Positions 28,701 to 33,470 are shown, numbered from the stretch's first letter. The stretch is DNA of 64,000 nucleotides from Breviolum minutum Mf 1.05b.01 (GCA_000507305.1 DF239958.1:1-64000), one strand, 5' to 3'. Numbers and translations are program-made. Notes: generated from the sequence alone by a model not told the origin.

Positions 28701-29582
28701 GTATTTTTTTCTGTGCGGGGAAGGGGTTGGGATGCCTGCCCCGTATCAACAACAGGAACGGAACGGAAATGCTGGCATGGTGGGCAATGCGGAACTGGGA
28801 AAGCGCGAATAGAAAGTGTCCAATGTTGATGCGAATCGAAAACGACCGGGGTCGACCGGCCGACCGGCCGGGAAATGTTGGAAGATACCGGAGATTTTTC
28901 CATTTTTCCACGATTTGAATCCCAAGCACTCGCGATTCGGAAATCCTTTGCAGAGGCGCTGTTTGAGAAAGATGATTGTCCGACATTCTTCAATGCCATT
29001 CTAATTTTTACGCGGCGCCACGTCGATTTGCACGTGGAATGATTTGTTGCAACAAAATCCTAAAACATGCTGTCAGGATCAGGGCAGCGTTGGGATGTGA
29101 GTCAGGTTCCAGCGCTGCCCAGCTCCTGACAGCATGAAGGGGAAACAAGGGCTGAAGGTGCCCCAGGCCGAGTCCATCAAGAACATGTTGAACCGAAGCC
29201 GCAAAGTGGGCGGTGGAAATTGCCCAGGTTAGAAAAAGAAGAAATTGCTGGAGTTGATGGAATGGATGTAAGAAATATTCCCAGTCGACGTTTATATCTC
29301 GAACAGTTAACTAAGTGCTAGTATATGATATGTACATGTTCATCATGTTCCCTTATGCCTTCAGTATTATCAGATACCATTGCCTCAAGTGACTTCTTGT
29401 GTCACTTTCAACTGATAAATAAAAATCGCTCGGATCAGATTCGCCCTAAGAGACACAACAGCCGACAGCACGACAGCACCAGGAGGCTGTGAAGGTCCCT
29501 TCCACTTGATAGTGGAAGGCTGCCAACATCCTTGCACACTGCATGGGAGGGTGGAGCTGAGACGTATTGAGAGCCCTGTCAG
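4260..29582 (+). CDS. Gene A: extended-synaptotagmin-like SMP + C2 protein (multi-exon)
   Basis: Spliced gene with exons listed separately below. What is seen: a hydrophobic SLLAGVLVSPWPPFW segment, then EVEWLN followed by a full-length SMP-like stretch (exons 6113, 6794, 8357, 8901, 10039, 11921, 13191), then C2-like strands (exons 14595-21190 and 22280-28562). This is the order of extended synaptotagmins/tricalbins, which tether the ER to the plasma membrane and carry lipids in the SMP groove; C2 domains bind acidic membranes, often with calcium. Most adjacent exons keep phase. Unresolved joins are 12028/13191, 13334/14595, 15738/17918 and those around 27.3-28.0 kb. Start and end are uncertain: exons may lie upstream (2574) and the gene may run on into gene B. 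The number of C2 domains cannot be fixed by eye. Confidence 0.7.
4364..4486. mobile_element. MITE-like palindromic element, family D
   Basis: An inner palindrome AAGAAATAAGGCCTTATTAA and GGCCTTATTTCT, with outer arms GGCCAACC and GGTTAGCC. Copies are at 10.9, 16.2 and 18.1 kb. Confidence 0.7.
5945..6054. mobile_element. MITE-like element, family A
   Basis: Left end AACCTCCCTGAAGCGTAACA, internal AGCACCTGAAAATGG, right end GCGAACTGTTAGTTTCCGG. It sits in the intron before exon 6113. Confidence 0.8.
6113..6162 (+). CDS. Gene A exon: start of SMP domain
   Basis: Acceptor gacattttccag; donor after TG at 6162 (GTGCCA). It encodes ERHFGSDVLSSEQEVE and two bases of a Trp codon. Joined to the next exon (G TTA AAT) it gives EVEWLN, the conserved entry into the SMP domain of synaptotagmin-like lipid-transfer proteins. 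Phase 0 to 2. Confidence 0.75.
6186..6286. mobile_element. MITE-like element, family E
   Basis: Contains CCGAAATGATCCACTTTTGA and ends TGAAGCCACCACCTATAGT, mirrored by a degenerate CTTGAAACATG start. This is one of the most frequent intron elements in the window. Confidence 0.6.
6486..6587. mobile_element. MITE-like element, family E
   Basis: Starts ACTAGGTGGTTTCAAA, has a GGGGAAATGATCCAATTTTG core, and ends GTTGAAACTACCAACCAG. The ends are inverted repeats. Confidence 0.75.
6794..6998 (+). CDS. Gene A exon: SMP domain, first helix
   Basis: Begins after ..tcctgag and ends at a GTAGGA donor; phase 2 to 0, 68 codons. It encodes LNAAIKPIWDHLDAGVHKII and then EDEIRPAL, a pattern (WLN..I..iW..l...v.kii...i.P.l) typical of the SMP N-terminal helix. 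The following residues, about 35 up to NCYPK, are longer than in animal E-Syts and may be a lineage-specific insertion. Confidence 0.85.
7306..7417. mobile_element. MITE-like element, family C, perfect 21-bp terminal inverted repeats
   Basis: The left end TACTGTTGATGGCTGAAATC is matched exactly in inverse orientation by GATTTCAGCCATCAACAGTA at the right end. The inner part carries a second arm pair, CACCAGTTGAGG and CCCAGGTGGTCC. Other copies are at 9.53 and 25.58 kb. The outermost bases read TA. Confidence 0.85.
7858..7962. mobile_element. MITE-like element, family A
   Basis: CTCCATGGAACTAACATAGC at the left and GATGTGTTAGTGTCATGGAG at the right are an inverted pair; the middle AATAGGCCATCTCACAAGG is shared with the copy at 17.5 kb. 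Confidence 0.8.
8357..8458 (+). CDS. Gene A exon: SMP domain strand
   Basis: Acceptor ttatttgcag, donor GTAATG, 34 codons, phase 0 to 0. It encodes FTQLTLGSASPRFGPVRVML, equivalent to the FT.FTLG..PP.i..vrv strand of SMP domains, following directly in phase from NCYPK of the previous exon. Confidence 0.85.
8901..9026 (+). CDS. Gene A exon: SMP domain strand
   Basis: Starts after agcagag and ends before GTAGGG; 42 codons, phase 0 to 0. The segment GLEINAGFSLEGHADVQMGF fits the SMP strand usually read as v.le..l...gda.i.v. An alternative acceptor lies 2 nt upstream; the chosen one keeps phase with the 8357 exon. Confidence 0.75.
9073..9129. repeat. (CAT/CATGAT)n microsatellite
   Basis: ATCATCACCATCATCATGAT-type tandem repeat inside the intron following exon 8901. 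Confidence 0.9.
9528..9622. mobile_element. MITE-like element, family C (diverged)
   Basis: CTCCTGCACCAGTTGATATG and CATTCCAGGTGGTGCAGGAT are inverted arms shared with the 25.58 kb copy. The outer TACTGTTGATGG arms are eroded here. Confidence 0.65.
10039..10090 (+). CDS. Gene A exon: SMP domain
   Basis: Acceptor gacggatttcag, donor GTAAAG; 17 codons plus 1 nt, phase 0 to 1. It encodes GRIEMGEIYLKRLSIAS. The trailing G joins GC of exon 11921 to make Gly, giving SIAS-G-SLRLGLQPLL without a frame break. Confidence 0.65.
10150..10303. mobile_element. MITE-like element, family B
   Basis: ATCTAGGCAATTTATAACGA at the left and AATAATAAATTGCCCAGATA at the right are inverted. The internal GGGAATCCTACCCAAAAATG recurs at 23.5 and 30.1 kb. 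Confidence 0.75.
10911..11088. mobile_element. MITE-like palindromic element, family D
   Basis: Inner AAGGCCTTATTGAGGGAAAC and ATAAGGCCGTATTATTTCTT, with outer CTCAATGCCACG and GTGGCATTGGGTGGGG forming a long imperfect hairpin. Confidence 0.75.
11738..11848. mobile_element. MITE-like element, family E
   Basis: GGTGGTGGTTACAAATATG at the left, core GGAAATGATCCAATTTGAG, right end GTTCAACCACCAACTATA. It lies immediately upstream of exon 11921. Confidence 0.75.
11921..12028 (+). CDS. Gene A exon: SMP domain core
   Basis: After acceptor cacttcagag it encodes SLRLGLQPLLDSLNPVGGVS and then ITCLDRPIIDLTIKTG. This is the SMP signature G.L...L.PLLd..P..GgvS..f...P.iDl...G. The end is unsure: 12028 assumes a GC donor giving phase 1 for the next exon, while GT donors at 12039 and 12042 would end in phase 2 and need another exon. 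Confidence 0.85.
12051..12106. repeat. Short perfect hairpin, family G
   Basis: TACACCCCCGGAAGATTCAC and GTGAATCTTCGGGGGGGTGT face each other across about 15 nt. It begins and ends with TA, as expected for a TA-targeting miniature transposon. Confidence 0.75.
13191..13334 (+). CDS. Gene A exon: end of SMP domain
   Basis: Acceptor tttttagcttcag, donor GTTGTT; phase 1 to 1. It encodes MFPNLYNFVRETVDDVVADL followed by IVIPNMVAVPIEPRAIE. The last part corresponds to the closing SMP helix and strand (...l..P....vPl) that leads into the first C2 domain of E-Syts. Confidence 0.8.
14085..14200. mobile_element. MITE-like element, family H
   Basis: Repeated AGTGACCTTTTATCCCCCA near the left and AAAAAAAGGTCACAAAGAAT at the right form an inverted repeat; a second copy is at 24.1 kb. 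Confidence 0.6.
14595..14702 (+). CDS. Gene A exon: start of C2-like domain
   Basis: Acceptor ggccatccag opens a 36-codon reading frame containing LRHPLPLGFLRVSLDGITAA, the p.GfLrV.l..a pattern that starts C2 domains in E-Syts. The true 3' end is before the TGA at 14703, and candidate donors do not settle which. The join to exon 13191 needs a further small exon or a non-GT donor. Confidence 0.55.
15619..15738 (+). CDS. Gene A exon: C2 strands
   Basis: After acceptor acggaccgcag it encodes VYVEVFLGCQVWKSGVAKVS, close to the DPYVeV.LG...wkS.v.k stretch of C2 domains, and ends at AGG before GTGACG; 40 codons, phase 0 to 0. The other two frames are poorer after the acceptor. Confidence 0.65.
16006..16126. 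mobile_element. MITE-like element, family A variant
   Basis: TACACCCTGAAAGATTAACG and CCGTTAATCTTCCAGGGTGT are inverted ends bounded by TA. It belongs to the subgroup also seen at 19.3 and 27.86 kb. Confidence 0.85.
16169..16328. mobile_element. MITE-like palindromic element, family D
   Basis: Arms TTCATGGCTGGTCAACCTAC and TATGTTGACCAGCCATGAAA. Inner GAAATAACGCCTTAATAAGG and AAGGCCTTATTTGTCATGGG make it a nested palindrome of about 160 bp. Confidence 0.85.
16394..16795. mobile_element. Cluster of family A and family C elements
   Basis: A family A left end (ACCCTCCCTGAAACTAACGG) at 16396 is followed by family C-like ACAGTTGATG at 16456 and CCATCAACCAGTA near 16525, then another family A copy at about 16680-16790 with ends TTACCTCCCGAAGTTTAACA and GAACTGTTCAACTTCCGG. 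It looks like nested or adjacent insertions. No coding segment is seen. Confidence 0.55.
17270..17391 (+). CDS. Candidate exon, hydrophobic
   Basis: A TTTTCACAG acceptor at 17269 opens a frame with GLLGVGFLGMVPWY and ILLLPLWFLIVLL. It lies where a missing exon between 15738 and 17918 is expected. All three frames are open over much of the stretch, so the frame is not settled and it could be non-coding. Confidence 0.25.
17519..17628. mobile_element. MITE-like element, family A
   Basis: TACCTTCCCTAAAACTAACA and TATGTTAGTTTCAGGGAGG inverted ends; internal AATAGGCCATCCCAAAAGGA. One of the best preserved copies. Confidence 0.85.
17918..18086 (+). CDS. Gene A exon: C2 strands
   Basis: Ends at a GTAAAT donor in phase 0 and encodes SSHWPVGRRSSFITGEDQLL then RFRVFSTGSFSS and LLASGHL. 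W....F.....d.LLrfrVf is the middle of a C2 domain. Three acceptors (starts at 17918, 17921, 17924) give the same frame. Confidence 0.65.
18093..18246. mobile_element. MITE-like palindromic element, family D
   Basis: TTCATAGCTGGTCAACCTAA and CAGGTTGACCAGTTATGAT are inverted ends, with inner GTTAAGGGAACCAATGGTCA. It starts 6 nt after the splice donor of exon 17918. Confidence 0.85.
18628..18736. mobile_element. MITE-like element, family F
   Basis: CCCATAGGATCCATGTAAGG and CCGTACATGGATCCTTGGAG are inverted; the inner TTTATACCTACATTCACAT pairs with GTGAATGTATTTAGGTAAAT. Copies are at 23.23 and 26.49 kb, with a fragment at 26.88 kb. Confidence 0.8.
19299..19410. mobile_element. MITE-like element, family A variant
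   Basis: TACACCCTGGAAAACTAACA and CCGTTAGTTTTCGGGGGTGT inverted ends bounded by TA. Confidence 0.85.
19503..19563 (+). CDS. Gene A exon
   Basis: Acceptor catctcag, donor GTGGGG; phase 0 to 1, encoding DADAHEETSEHATWTFSFGR. It links exon 17918 (ends phase 0) to exon 20691 (needs phase 1) without a frame break, and W.fsF fits a C2 strand. Another frame here is also open, so this rests on phase agreement. Confidence 0.5.
19640..19738. repeat. (TTG)n microsatellite
   Basis: About 33 units of TTG with a single TTC interruption. TTG/AAC repeats are reported as prominent in some dinoflagellate genomes. Confidence 0.98.
20691..20899 (+). CDS. Gene A exon: C2-like
   Basis: Acceptor tgtgggacag, donor GTATAT; 69 codons, phase 1 to 0. 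It contains VESCRFRMFTFKHELAGGAW and CKEPLGFWGLNLHLFIMGWE. It is the only frame open across the stretch. Confidence 0.65.
21053..21190 (+). CDS. Gene A exon: end of C2-like domain
   Basis: Starts after cggatcgag and ends before GTGCCT; 46 codons, phase 0 to 0. AENSSVELFLSWLPVQPEPP resembles the G.leL.lsWlP strand that ends C2 domains in E-Syts. The start could be 21059. Confidence 0.6.
21500..21572. repeat. (TTG/TCG)n microsatellite
   Basis: GTTGTTGTTG passing into GTCGTTGTCGTCGTTGTCG; yields poly-Cys and poly-Leu frames that are not real proteins. Confidence 0.95.
21998..22100. mobile_element. MITE-like element, family E
   Basis: AACTGGTTGGTGGTTTCAAA and GATTGAAACCACCAACTAGA are inverted ends; core GGGGAAATGATCCAATTTGA. 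Best preserved family E copy. Confidence 0.85.
22280..22512 (+). CDS. Gene A exon: second C2-like domain
   Basis: Acceptor tgtccctgcag; donor GTGTGA after 22512; phase 0 to 2. It encodes DFLASVHLKHIVGLQELH and GYRMRITAG, later SSQWVIFKRFKSS. A strand of the form a.v.lkhi.GL followed by yr.ri..G fits a C2 domain, and the phase-2 end joins exon 23699 to read KRFKSS-LHGQKKLRFLVL, as expected for adjacent C2 strands. Confidence 0.65.
23228..23332. mobile_element. MITE-like element, family F
   Basis: GCAGGATCCATGTAGGTGG and TCTATGCATGGATCCTATTG inverted ends. Confidence 0.75.
23488..23602. mobile_element. MITE-like element, family B
   Basis: TTTGGGCAATTTATAACGAC and TTTGTAATAAATTGCCCAGA inverted ends; shares internal GGGAATCCTCC and AAATGGCCGAAACA with the 10.15 kb copy. 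Confidence 0.75.
23699..23871 (+). CDS. Gene A exon
   Basis: Acceptor accaaaacag, donor GTAACC; phase 2 to 1, 57 codons. Contains KKLRFLVLARKLWGKMSLVD and a basic helix HQRRQAQAEILKKQG. Strong coding character and clean splice sites. Confidence 0.7.
24089..24216. mobile_element. MITE-like element, family H
   Basis: CGTGACCAAACTTCATCCCC and AAAAAGGTCACGATCGCAGA with TGGAAGTCACTTAACCCAAC in the middle, as at 14.1 kb. Confidence 0.6.
24286..24355 (+). CDS. Gene A exon
   Basis: Acceptor cttccgaaag, donor GTTTAC; phase 1 to 2. It encodes WEVGKRLGKMLGTKNSGFEH and TL. It was found because exons 23699 (ends phase 1) and 24846 (needs phase 2) do not join directly; this small exon repairs both phases and reads GFEHTLVFLGAEDS across the junction. 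Confidence 0.6.
24846..25024 (+). CDS. Gene A exon
   Basis: Acceptor agtgttgacag, donor GTTGGT; phase 2 to 1, 59 codons. Contains FSSLRIIKKFNTFQGWDIQW and CKEARDAAHRIAAMEEPHF. Good coding character; C2-like assignment is by position only. Confidence 0.7.
25255..25327 (+). CDS. Gene A exon
   Basis: Acceptor gtcatagacag, donor GTCACC; phase 1 to 2. It encodes EDKAQSRRSFMGSMSEAVSD and APY, a Ser/Arg-rich linker. Phase agrees with exons on both sides. Confidence 0.55.
25578..25682. mobile_element. MITE-like element, family C
   Basis: TGCTGTTGATGGCCGAAATC and GATTTCTTCTATCAACAGTA inverted ends; inner CCTGCACCAGTTGATATG and CATCCCAGGTGCAGGATT. Confidence 0.8.
25758..25894 (+). CDS. Gene A exon: C2-like strand
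   Basis: Phase 2 to 1 with donor GTTGGT. HLRVGKEDVVLIELLDQDPA looks like the C2 strand ed.l.iel.D.D. The acceptor (ggtgag) is weak but keeps phase with exon 25255; 25753 is an alternative start. Confidence 0.55.
26485..26600. mobile_element. MITE-like element, family F
   Basis: ACCCATAGGATTCATGAATG and CATTCATGCATCCTATGGGC form a near-perfect terminal inverted repeat. Confidence 0.85.
26690..26798. mobile_element. MITE-like element, family A
   Basis: TACCAGCCCCTGAAACTAAC and GCTATGTTAGTTTCCTGGAG inverted ends bounded by TA. Confidence 0.85.
27303..27380 (+). CDS. Candidate gene A exon
   Basis: Acceptor ggtccgtgtgcag, donor GTGCGT; phase 1 to 1, encoding TYVECASFTLFAPRHLASTA and DFRLA. It follows exon 25758 in phase. 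The opposite strand also has a convincing open frame here (including KYGDWKALRKFSNDGHHALA), so strand is not certain. Confidence 0.4.
27549..27603 (+). CDS. Candidate gene A exon
   Basis: Acceptor cgcttgcactag, donor GTTTGG; encodes GDDELYELIKKGYKPGTTG (phase 0 to 1). Plausible composition but phase does not match its neighbours. Confidence 0.3.
27707..27833 (+). CDS. Candidate gene A exon
   Basis: After tggtttag a frame reads NFRIQDELPFEWRRPFCVCK then GPSFSNESMMTLVQEGG. A GTCAAT donor near 27834 would leave phase 0 for exon 28046. Two other frames are partly open. Confidence 0.35.
27856..27966. mobile_element. MITE-like element, family A variant
   Basis: TACACCCCTGAAAATTAACA and CATGTTAATTTTCCAGGGTG inverted ends bounded by TA; very well preserved. 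Confidence 0.9.
28046..28153 (+). CDS. Gene A exon
   Basis: Starts after acttgatgag and ends at a GTGAGA donor; 36 codons, phase 0 to 0, with ERLVIRVQCAWNPPLELEHL and VRALLELGPRR. It joins the next exon in phase. Confidence 0.7.
28379..28562 (+). CDS. Gene A exon: C2-like
   Basis: Acceptor acccctgtag, donor GTAGGC; phase 0 to 1, 61 codons. GGILGLFHVLVKIVSSNGQH and RIRNIGSYGEDTVLYRLS. The phase-1 end joins AG of exon 28648 to make Glu. Confidence 0.7.
28648..29042 (+). CDS. Gene A exon(s) with internal in-frame TGA at 28827
   Basis: Acceptor gaagttgttcag, phase 1 start. It encodes IFVAEVIFNDFQMFQPDVFF, then a Cys-rich part (CWHGGQCGTGKARIESVQC), then TGA, then in the same frame GREMLEDTGDFSIFPRFESQ and SFAEALFEKDDCPTFF before a TGA at 29040. 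Both halves look coding. Readings: a 69-77 nt intron removing the TGA (donor GTGTCC at 28816, acceptor before 28885 or 28894, phase kept), recoding of TGA, or a disabled copy. The end may instead use the GTGGAA donor near 29034. Confidence 0.5.
29066..29136. repeat. Long GC-rich hairpin
   Basis: CATGCTGTCAGGATCAGGGC pairs with GCCCAGCTCCTGACAGCATG across a short loop. It sits between coding-like segments of gene A, so it would form a stem in the pre-mRNA. It does not show an obvious selenocysteine-insertion (SECIS) core. Confidence 0.8.
29439..29582 (+). CDS. Gene A candidate exon
   Basis: Acceptor cgctcggatcag, donor GTGCAT; phase 2 to 2. It encodes FALRDTTADSTTAPGGCEGP followed by FHLIVEGCQHPCTLHGRVEL. 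Only frame open through to the donor. Link to upstream exons is not established; a segment at 29136-29230 has three partly open frames. Confidence 0.5.
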
Positions 29583-30102
29583 GTGCATATCTAGGGATAG
29601 GGGTCAGCAAAATTGCTTGGGATAGGAAGAGGTTAGAGATGTTGTTTTGGTTTCAAATCCGGGGTGGGCTAGGTGTGTTTTTGGTTCTGAAGTTTTCAGT
29701 GAGTTGCAGTATGAATGACATGTCATGTGGGTTTGTTTGTTTACAGGAAATATTGCTGTTTCAACACTTCCACGTACGCTATTCCATAGTGATGTGAACT
29801 GAGTGAACACCGAACTAAGCTTTGTCTAGAATACAACCATATCATATTGGAACTGGAACTTGTTCCCTTTCCACGGCACCATGTTTCTTGGAGCAACTGA
29901 AAGGCAAATCTGGTAACCCCAAATTGAATCAATCACCATATTGGTATGTGTCCACTAAAAGGCTGCAGATGATGAATAACACACAACCAAGAAGTGTTTG
30001 TTTGTAAGTTTCATTTTGACGACGTGGAAATTTATCATATAGATAATGGAAACGGTGTCTTAGAAAAGGGAACTAATCACCACAATTCAAAGGTAGTTTC
30101 AG

Positions 30103-30230
30103 GACACTTTGGTCGCCTGCTGTTCACGACACCCACAACGGGCGGGCAGTTCGACGTAGGGGAATCCTACCCAAAATGGCCTTAATTCAATAATTAATTC
30201 AAGTTAAGGTTTCATAATAAATTGCCCAGT
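30103..30230. mobile_element. MITE-like element, family B
   Basis: Shares GGGGAATCCTACCCAAAATG and CATAATAAATTGCCCAGTTA with the other family B copies; left end eroded. Confidence 0.6.
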
Positions 30231-30547
30231 TATAATCTTTTCCAAACCACCATTCTTGTAGTATCTATGTTAAATTTCCGTGGGGTAAATTCCAGCATCT
30301 TTCGGTTTGGGTGTCGATTGAAGCTTTTCCTTTTGGATCCAGTGTTTCGCGCATGATCCAAGGATAGGATGTTGCTTCATCAAACTATACGCAGAGGGTT
30401 TTTGTTCAGAAATATTTGGTCTGAAAACCACATGGGATGTATTAAGTACTAAGTATTAGATCCCTGGTAAGTAATGGTAGAAACTATCAACATCAACTGG
30501 TGCCAAACTTGGTGCCAAAAATTTCAGCACCAGGTATCGAAATTACA

Positions 30548-30960
30548 CCAGCGTAGACCCCAAACAGTTTACAGTAAGCATGTGATTTTGATTGCTGAAT
30601 GTTTTTGTTCTAGATACGGCCACATCAACCAATACCCACCCTCCACATGAAGGGAAACAACCGGAGACAACGGGAGACAAAACCACTTCAGAGCCCAAGA
30701 AGCCGACCACACCAACCAACACCCACCCCCCATATGAAGGGAGACAACCGGAGACAACGGGAGACAAGACCACTTCAGAACCCATATGCCGACCACACCA
30801 ACCAACACCCACCCCCACATAAAGGGAGACAACCGGAGACAACGGGAGACAAGACCACTTCAGAGGCCAAGAAGCCGACCACACCAACCAACACCAAGGC
30901 GGCCAGATCTAAAGTTGCATTAAGAACCCCAACAGTAAACTGTTTGGGGAANGTTTGGGG
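30548..30960. repeat. Cassette with inverted ends around an 87-bp minisatellite
   Basis: ACCCCAAACAGTTTACAGTA near 30556 is inverted as AACAGTAAACTGTTTGGGGA near 30931. Inside are three tandem units anchored at CCGGAGACAACGGGAGACAA (30661, 30748, 30833; spacing 87 and 85 bp). Base 30952 is undetermined. Confidence 0.85.
30614..30900 (+). CDS. Candidate exon: Pro/Thr-rich tandem repeat
   Basis: A tttttgttctag acceptor opens a frame encoding 29-residue units such as HPPHEGKQPETTGDKTTSEP followed by KKPTTPTNT. The third unit is 2 bp shorter, shifting it out of frame. The composition suggests an O-glycosylated or linker-like region, if translated. It might equally be an untranslated minisatellite. 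Confidence 0.35.
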
Positions 30961-33032
30961 AAAAAAAAGAGTAAACTCACTGATTGACTAAGTCGACATG
31001 AGTTGTTTGAATCAACTAAGCTACACTGAACTTACTGTACCACTTGAGCGGATGTAAACATCTTCTCAACACCAATATACTTGAAACGAGTATTGAGATC
31101 TCAGGACCTCGTGAAGATGGAGATGTCTTTGACTACCAAATATGTATCCTTTCTTTTCAACCCTGTAGTAGTGTTTAATTCTCAGGTTTGAAAGCAGTCA
31201 GCCTCTGGGTCACTCACAGAAATTGACACCACCAAAAAAAAGCCAGGAAAACGGTTTCGCCTATGAGATAATAAATGGACCAAATGTAGTGCAGCACCTG
31301 GTTCACCGCAACGCAAACGGCAGTTTCGTCATGTCTTGCACCCAAAGGCTGATTTTTTATTCGCCGGAACAGATGAGTAAAATTTCACAAAAGTGATAAA
31401 AGTGGAACTGGTGAAGCCTGTTCCCTTGAAAAGACCTGCAACTTTTTATCACCCAAGAAAAAACATGGCCAAAAATTAGAACTGTGTACCCCCTCCGAAA
31501 CGAAATCCCCTTTTCGGTGCCAACCTTCCCAGTGTTATCCAGAAAAAAACGATGCTGAATGTCAAGAATCTGGTTCAAAAACAAACGATGACCAAAGGAT
31601 GGATATAGAAACCCATAACAAAATGTGGGGGGGGGGTGATGATCATCACTAGTCACTCATCACCTAAGAAAAAACTGGAATGGATTGACCATGGCACATA
31701 TGCCTTCAAAAATACATTGAAATATAATGATTTGCTGGATCTCCATCAACATGCTTAGGTGATGGCCAGTCAGTGAGGCTATCAACCCACCAACTTTGAA
31801 GGTTTCCCCCGTGGCGTTTGGGTGATCAAAAGGACTAAGAAAACAACAACATGGCACTTGATGGTGAAAGCACCCAGCTTTTTACCCAGAACCAACCATC
31901 CCCCAATTGACCGCTTCGACCTTAGCAGGGACCGTGTGGGTATGCGAAAAGCTATAGACGATGTCGCGCTCTGGAACATGCGTGCGAGAGATGTTATGCA
32001 CCTGGGGCGACATTTTTGTTGGTGTTGGAACATCATGGACTCCTGTTGAAAACAAAAACGACACAGTGGTTGGATCAACCAATTCCAAATTGATCCCTTG
32101 GGACTGGAATATCTATGTACTTCTTATTTGTACCTACATTTGGCTTGAGAATGGTATGAAATCACATGAAATGAGGATTTCCATTGGACAATCTAGAAAC
32201 ACATTCCATAACATTTGAAGCAGTCTTGCTTTCAATCCCAAAAAATTCAACCAAACGAAGTTCAAATGAGGGACCTATTTGTTTCAGTGGTGGTTGGCTT
32301 GCGTGATGGTCACTCGGTGGAATTAAAAGCACATCTTCCTAGGATACTAAAACCAAGTGCTAACCACCGAGTGACTGCTTCAATGCAAAAACAACTCACC
32401 ACCATGAAAAAAAAACTCCAGTCGTAGCAGGAGGAATGGTGGAAATAATGGTAGGAATTGTTGAGCAGGAGAAAGATATTCTAGTAGGACATGTCACCAA
32501 AAATCCTTCACAAAACTTTTGTCAACAAAAAAAACTAAAAGAATACAATTTAAGTCCGTCTTACTAGTTTCTGCTGCGATTCCCTAAACTACCTTCTTTG
32601 AGGTTTACTCACCAAGAAAAAAGTAGAGATTCTTACAGTATCCGTTCATGCCAAGCTCATGATTTTTTGGAGCTCGCGGGCTCCCGACGTTAATGATCAT
32701 TTGGGGGGGATCTTTTCCTATTATCCTATCATCCCGAGAAATGAAACGTGGAAGCCCAAAAAATGAAGATTTTGGAAGATAATGTTCCTGAGCAAACCGG
32801 CTGTTTTTCAGATTCCATCCTAATTTGGGGGGGTAGTTTTTTCTTAAAGGAGTTTAAAGTTCACCAAGTGAGGGGTCTTTCCACCAGCACCCAATCATTG
32901 GGTTCATTTTTTGTGACAAACCAAGTTTTTCTTTGTCAACCCTGCGAATCACCACTTAGGGTTTGTAGTTTAGACCATTGTTTATAGATACTTTACACAT
33001 CTTTTGCATGTTTTTTGTGTTTCTTTTGTCAG
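30961..33032. other. No clear gene
   Basis: AT-rich stretch. A possible exon at about 31929-32041 (acceptor accttagcag) has three open frames and cannot be assigned. An inverted pair around 32310-32375 (GGTCACTCGGTGG and CCACCGAGTGACT) looks like a further miniature element. Nothing else supported. Confidence 0.5.
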
Positions 33033-33121
33033 CTTTCAATCCATTAAACGCTATGTGGTCTAAAGGTCAGAAGGATCTGCAAGATCCTTGGGGAAACAGC
33101 AAACGTTTTTTGTGGCTCAAG
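33033..33121 (+). CDS. Isolated exon, + strand
   Basis: A strong pyrimidine-rich acceptor (tttcttttgtcag) and GTGCGA donor bound 29 codons (phase 1 to 0): FNPLNAMWSKGQKDLQDPWG then NSKRFLWLK. Other frames are closed. Either a late exon of gene A or an early exon of gene B. Confidence 0.55.
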
Positions 33122-33292
33122 GTGCGATACTTTGCATCTTTGCCACGGGTTTGGAGTGATTGATGATCTCCTCCAGAATGATTGGCGAATGATGGAGCGG
33201 CCAATATCTACAAGCGCCAATATACATAATAAGTAAGAACACATCCCCAACTCATGTCCACTCCGTTCGATCTACCACCACGATCACCATCA

Positions 33293-33294
33293 TT

Positions 33295-33368
<74 letters not shown>

Positions 33369-33470
33369 CATCATCGTCATCATCAGTAATCATCAGTAAT
33401 CATTAGTCATCATCAGCCATCATCAGTAATCATTAGTCATCATCAGCCATCATCATCATCTGTACTTGCT
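33293..33470. repeat. (ATC)n microsatellite with AATCATTAGTC variants
   Basis: About 30 ATC units, then ATCAGTAATCATTAGTCATC higher-order repeats. Confidence 0.97.

Noticed and set aside
28682..28999. 105-residue minus-strand frame over gene A exon 28648
   Set aside because: The plus frame joins exon 28379 in phase and has a clear acceptor; the minus frame has no partner exons.
29066..29136. Hairpin as a SECIS element supporting selenocysteine at 28827
   Set aside because: No recognisable SECIS core (ATGA ... AA ... GA arrangement) was seen in the stem; a short intron explains the TGA more simply.
30543..30887. Minus-strand frames rich in Val, Gly and Trp over the minisatellite
   Set aside because: They are the reverse reading of the P/T-rich repeat and lack splice or start context.
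32215..32427. Plus frame with FVSVVVGLRDGHSVELKAHL
   Set aside because: Overlaps an inverted repeat (GGTCACTCGGTGG / CCACCGAGTGACT), so it is probably a miniature element.
33100..33125. Dinoflagellate spliced-leader relic (TTTGTGGCTCAAG)
   Set aside because: Only about ten bases resemble the leader end (TTTTGGCTCAAG) and they lie inside a coding-like exon, so chance is more likely.
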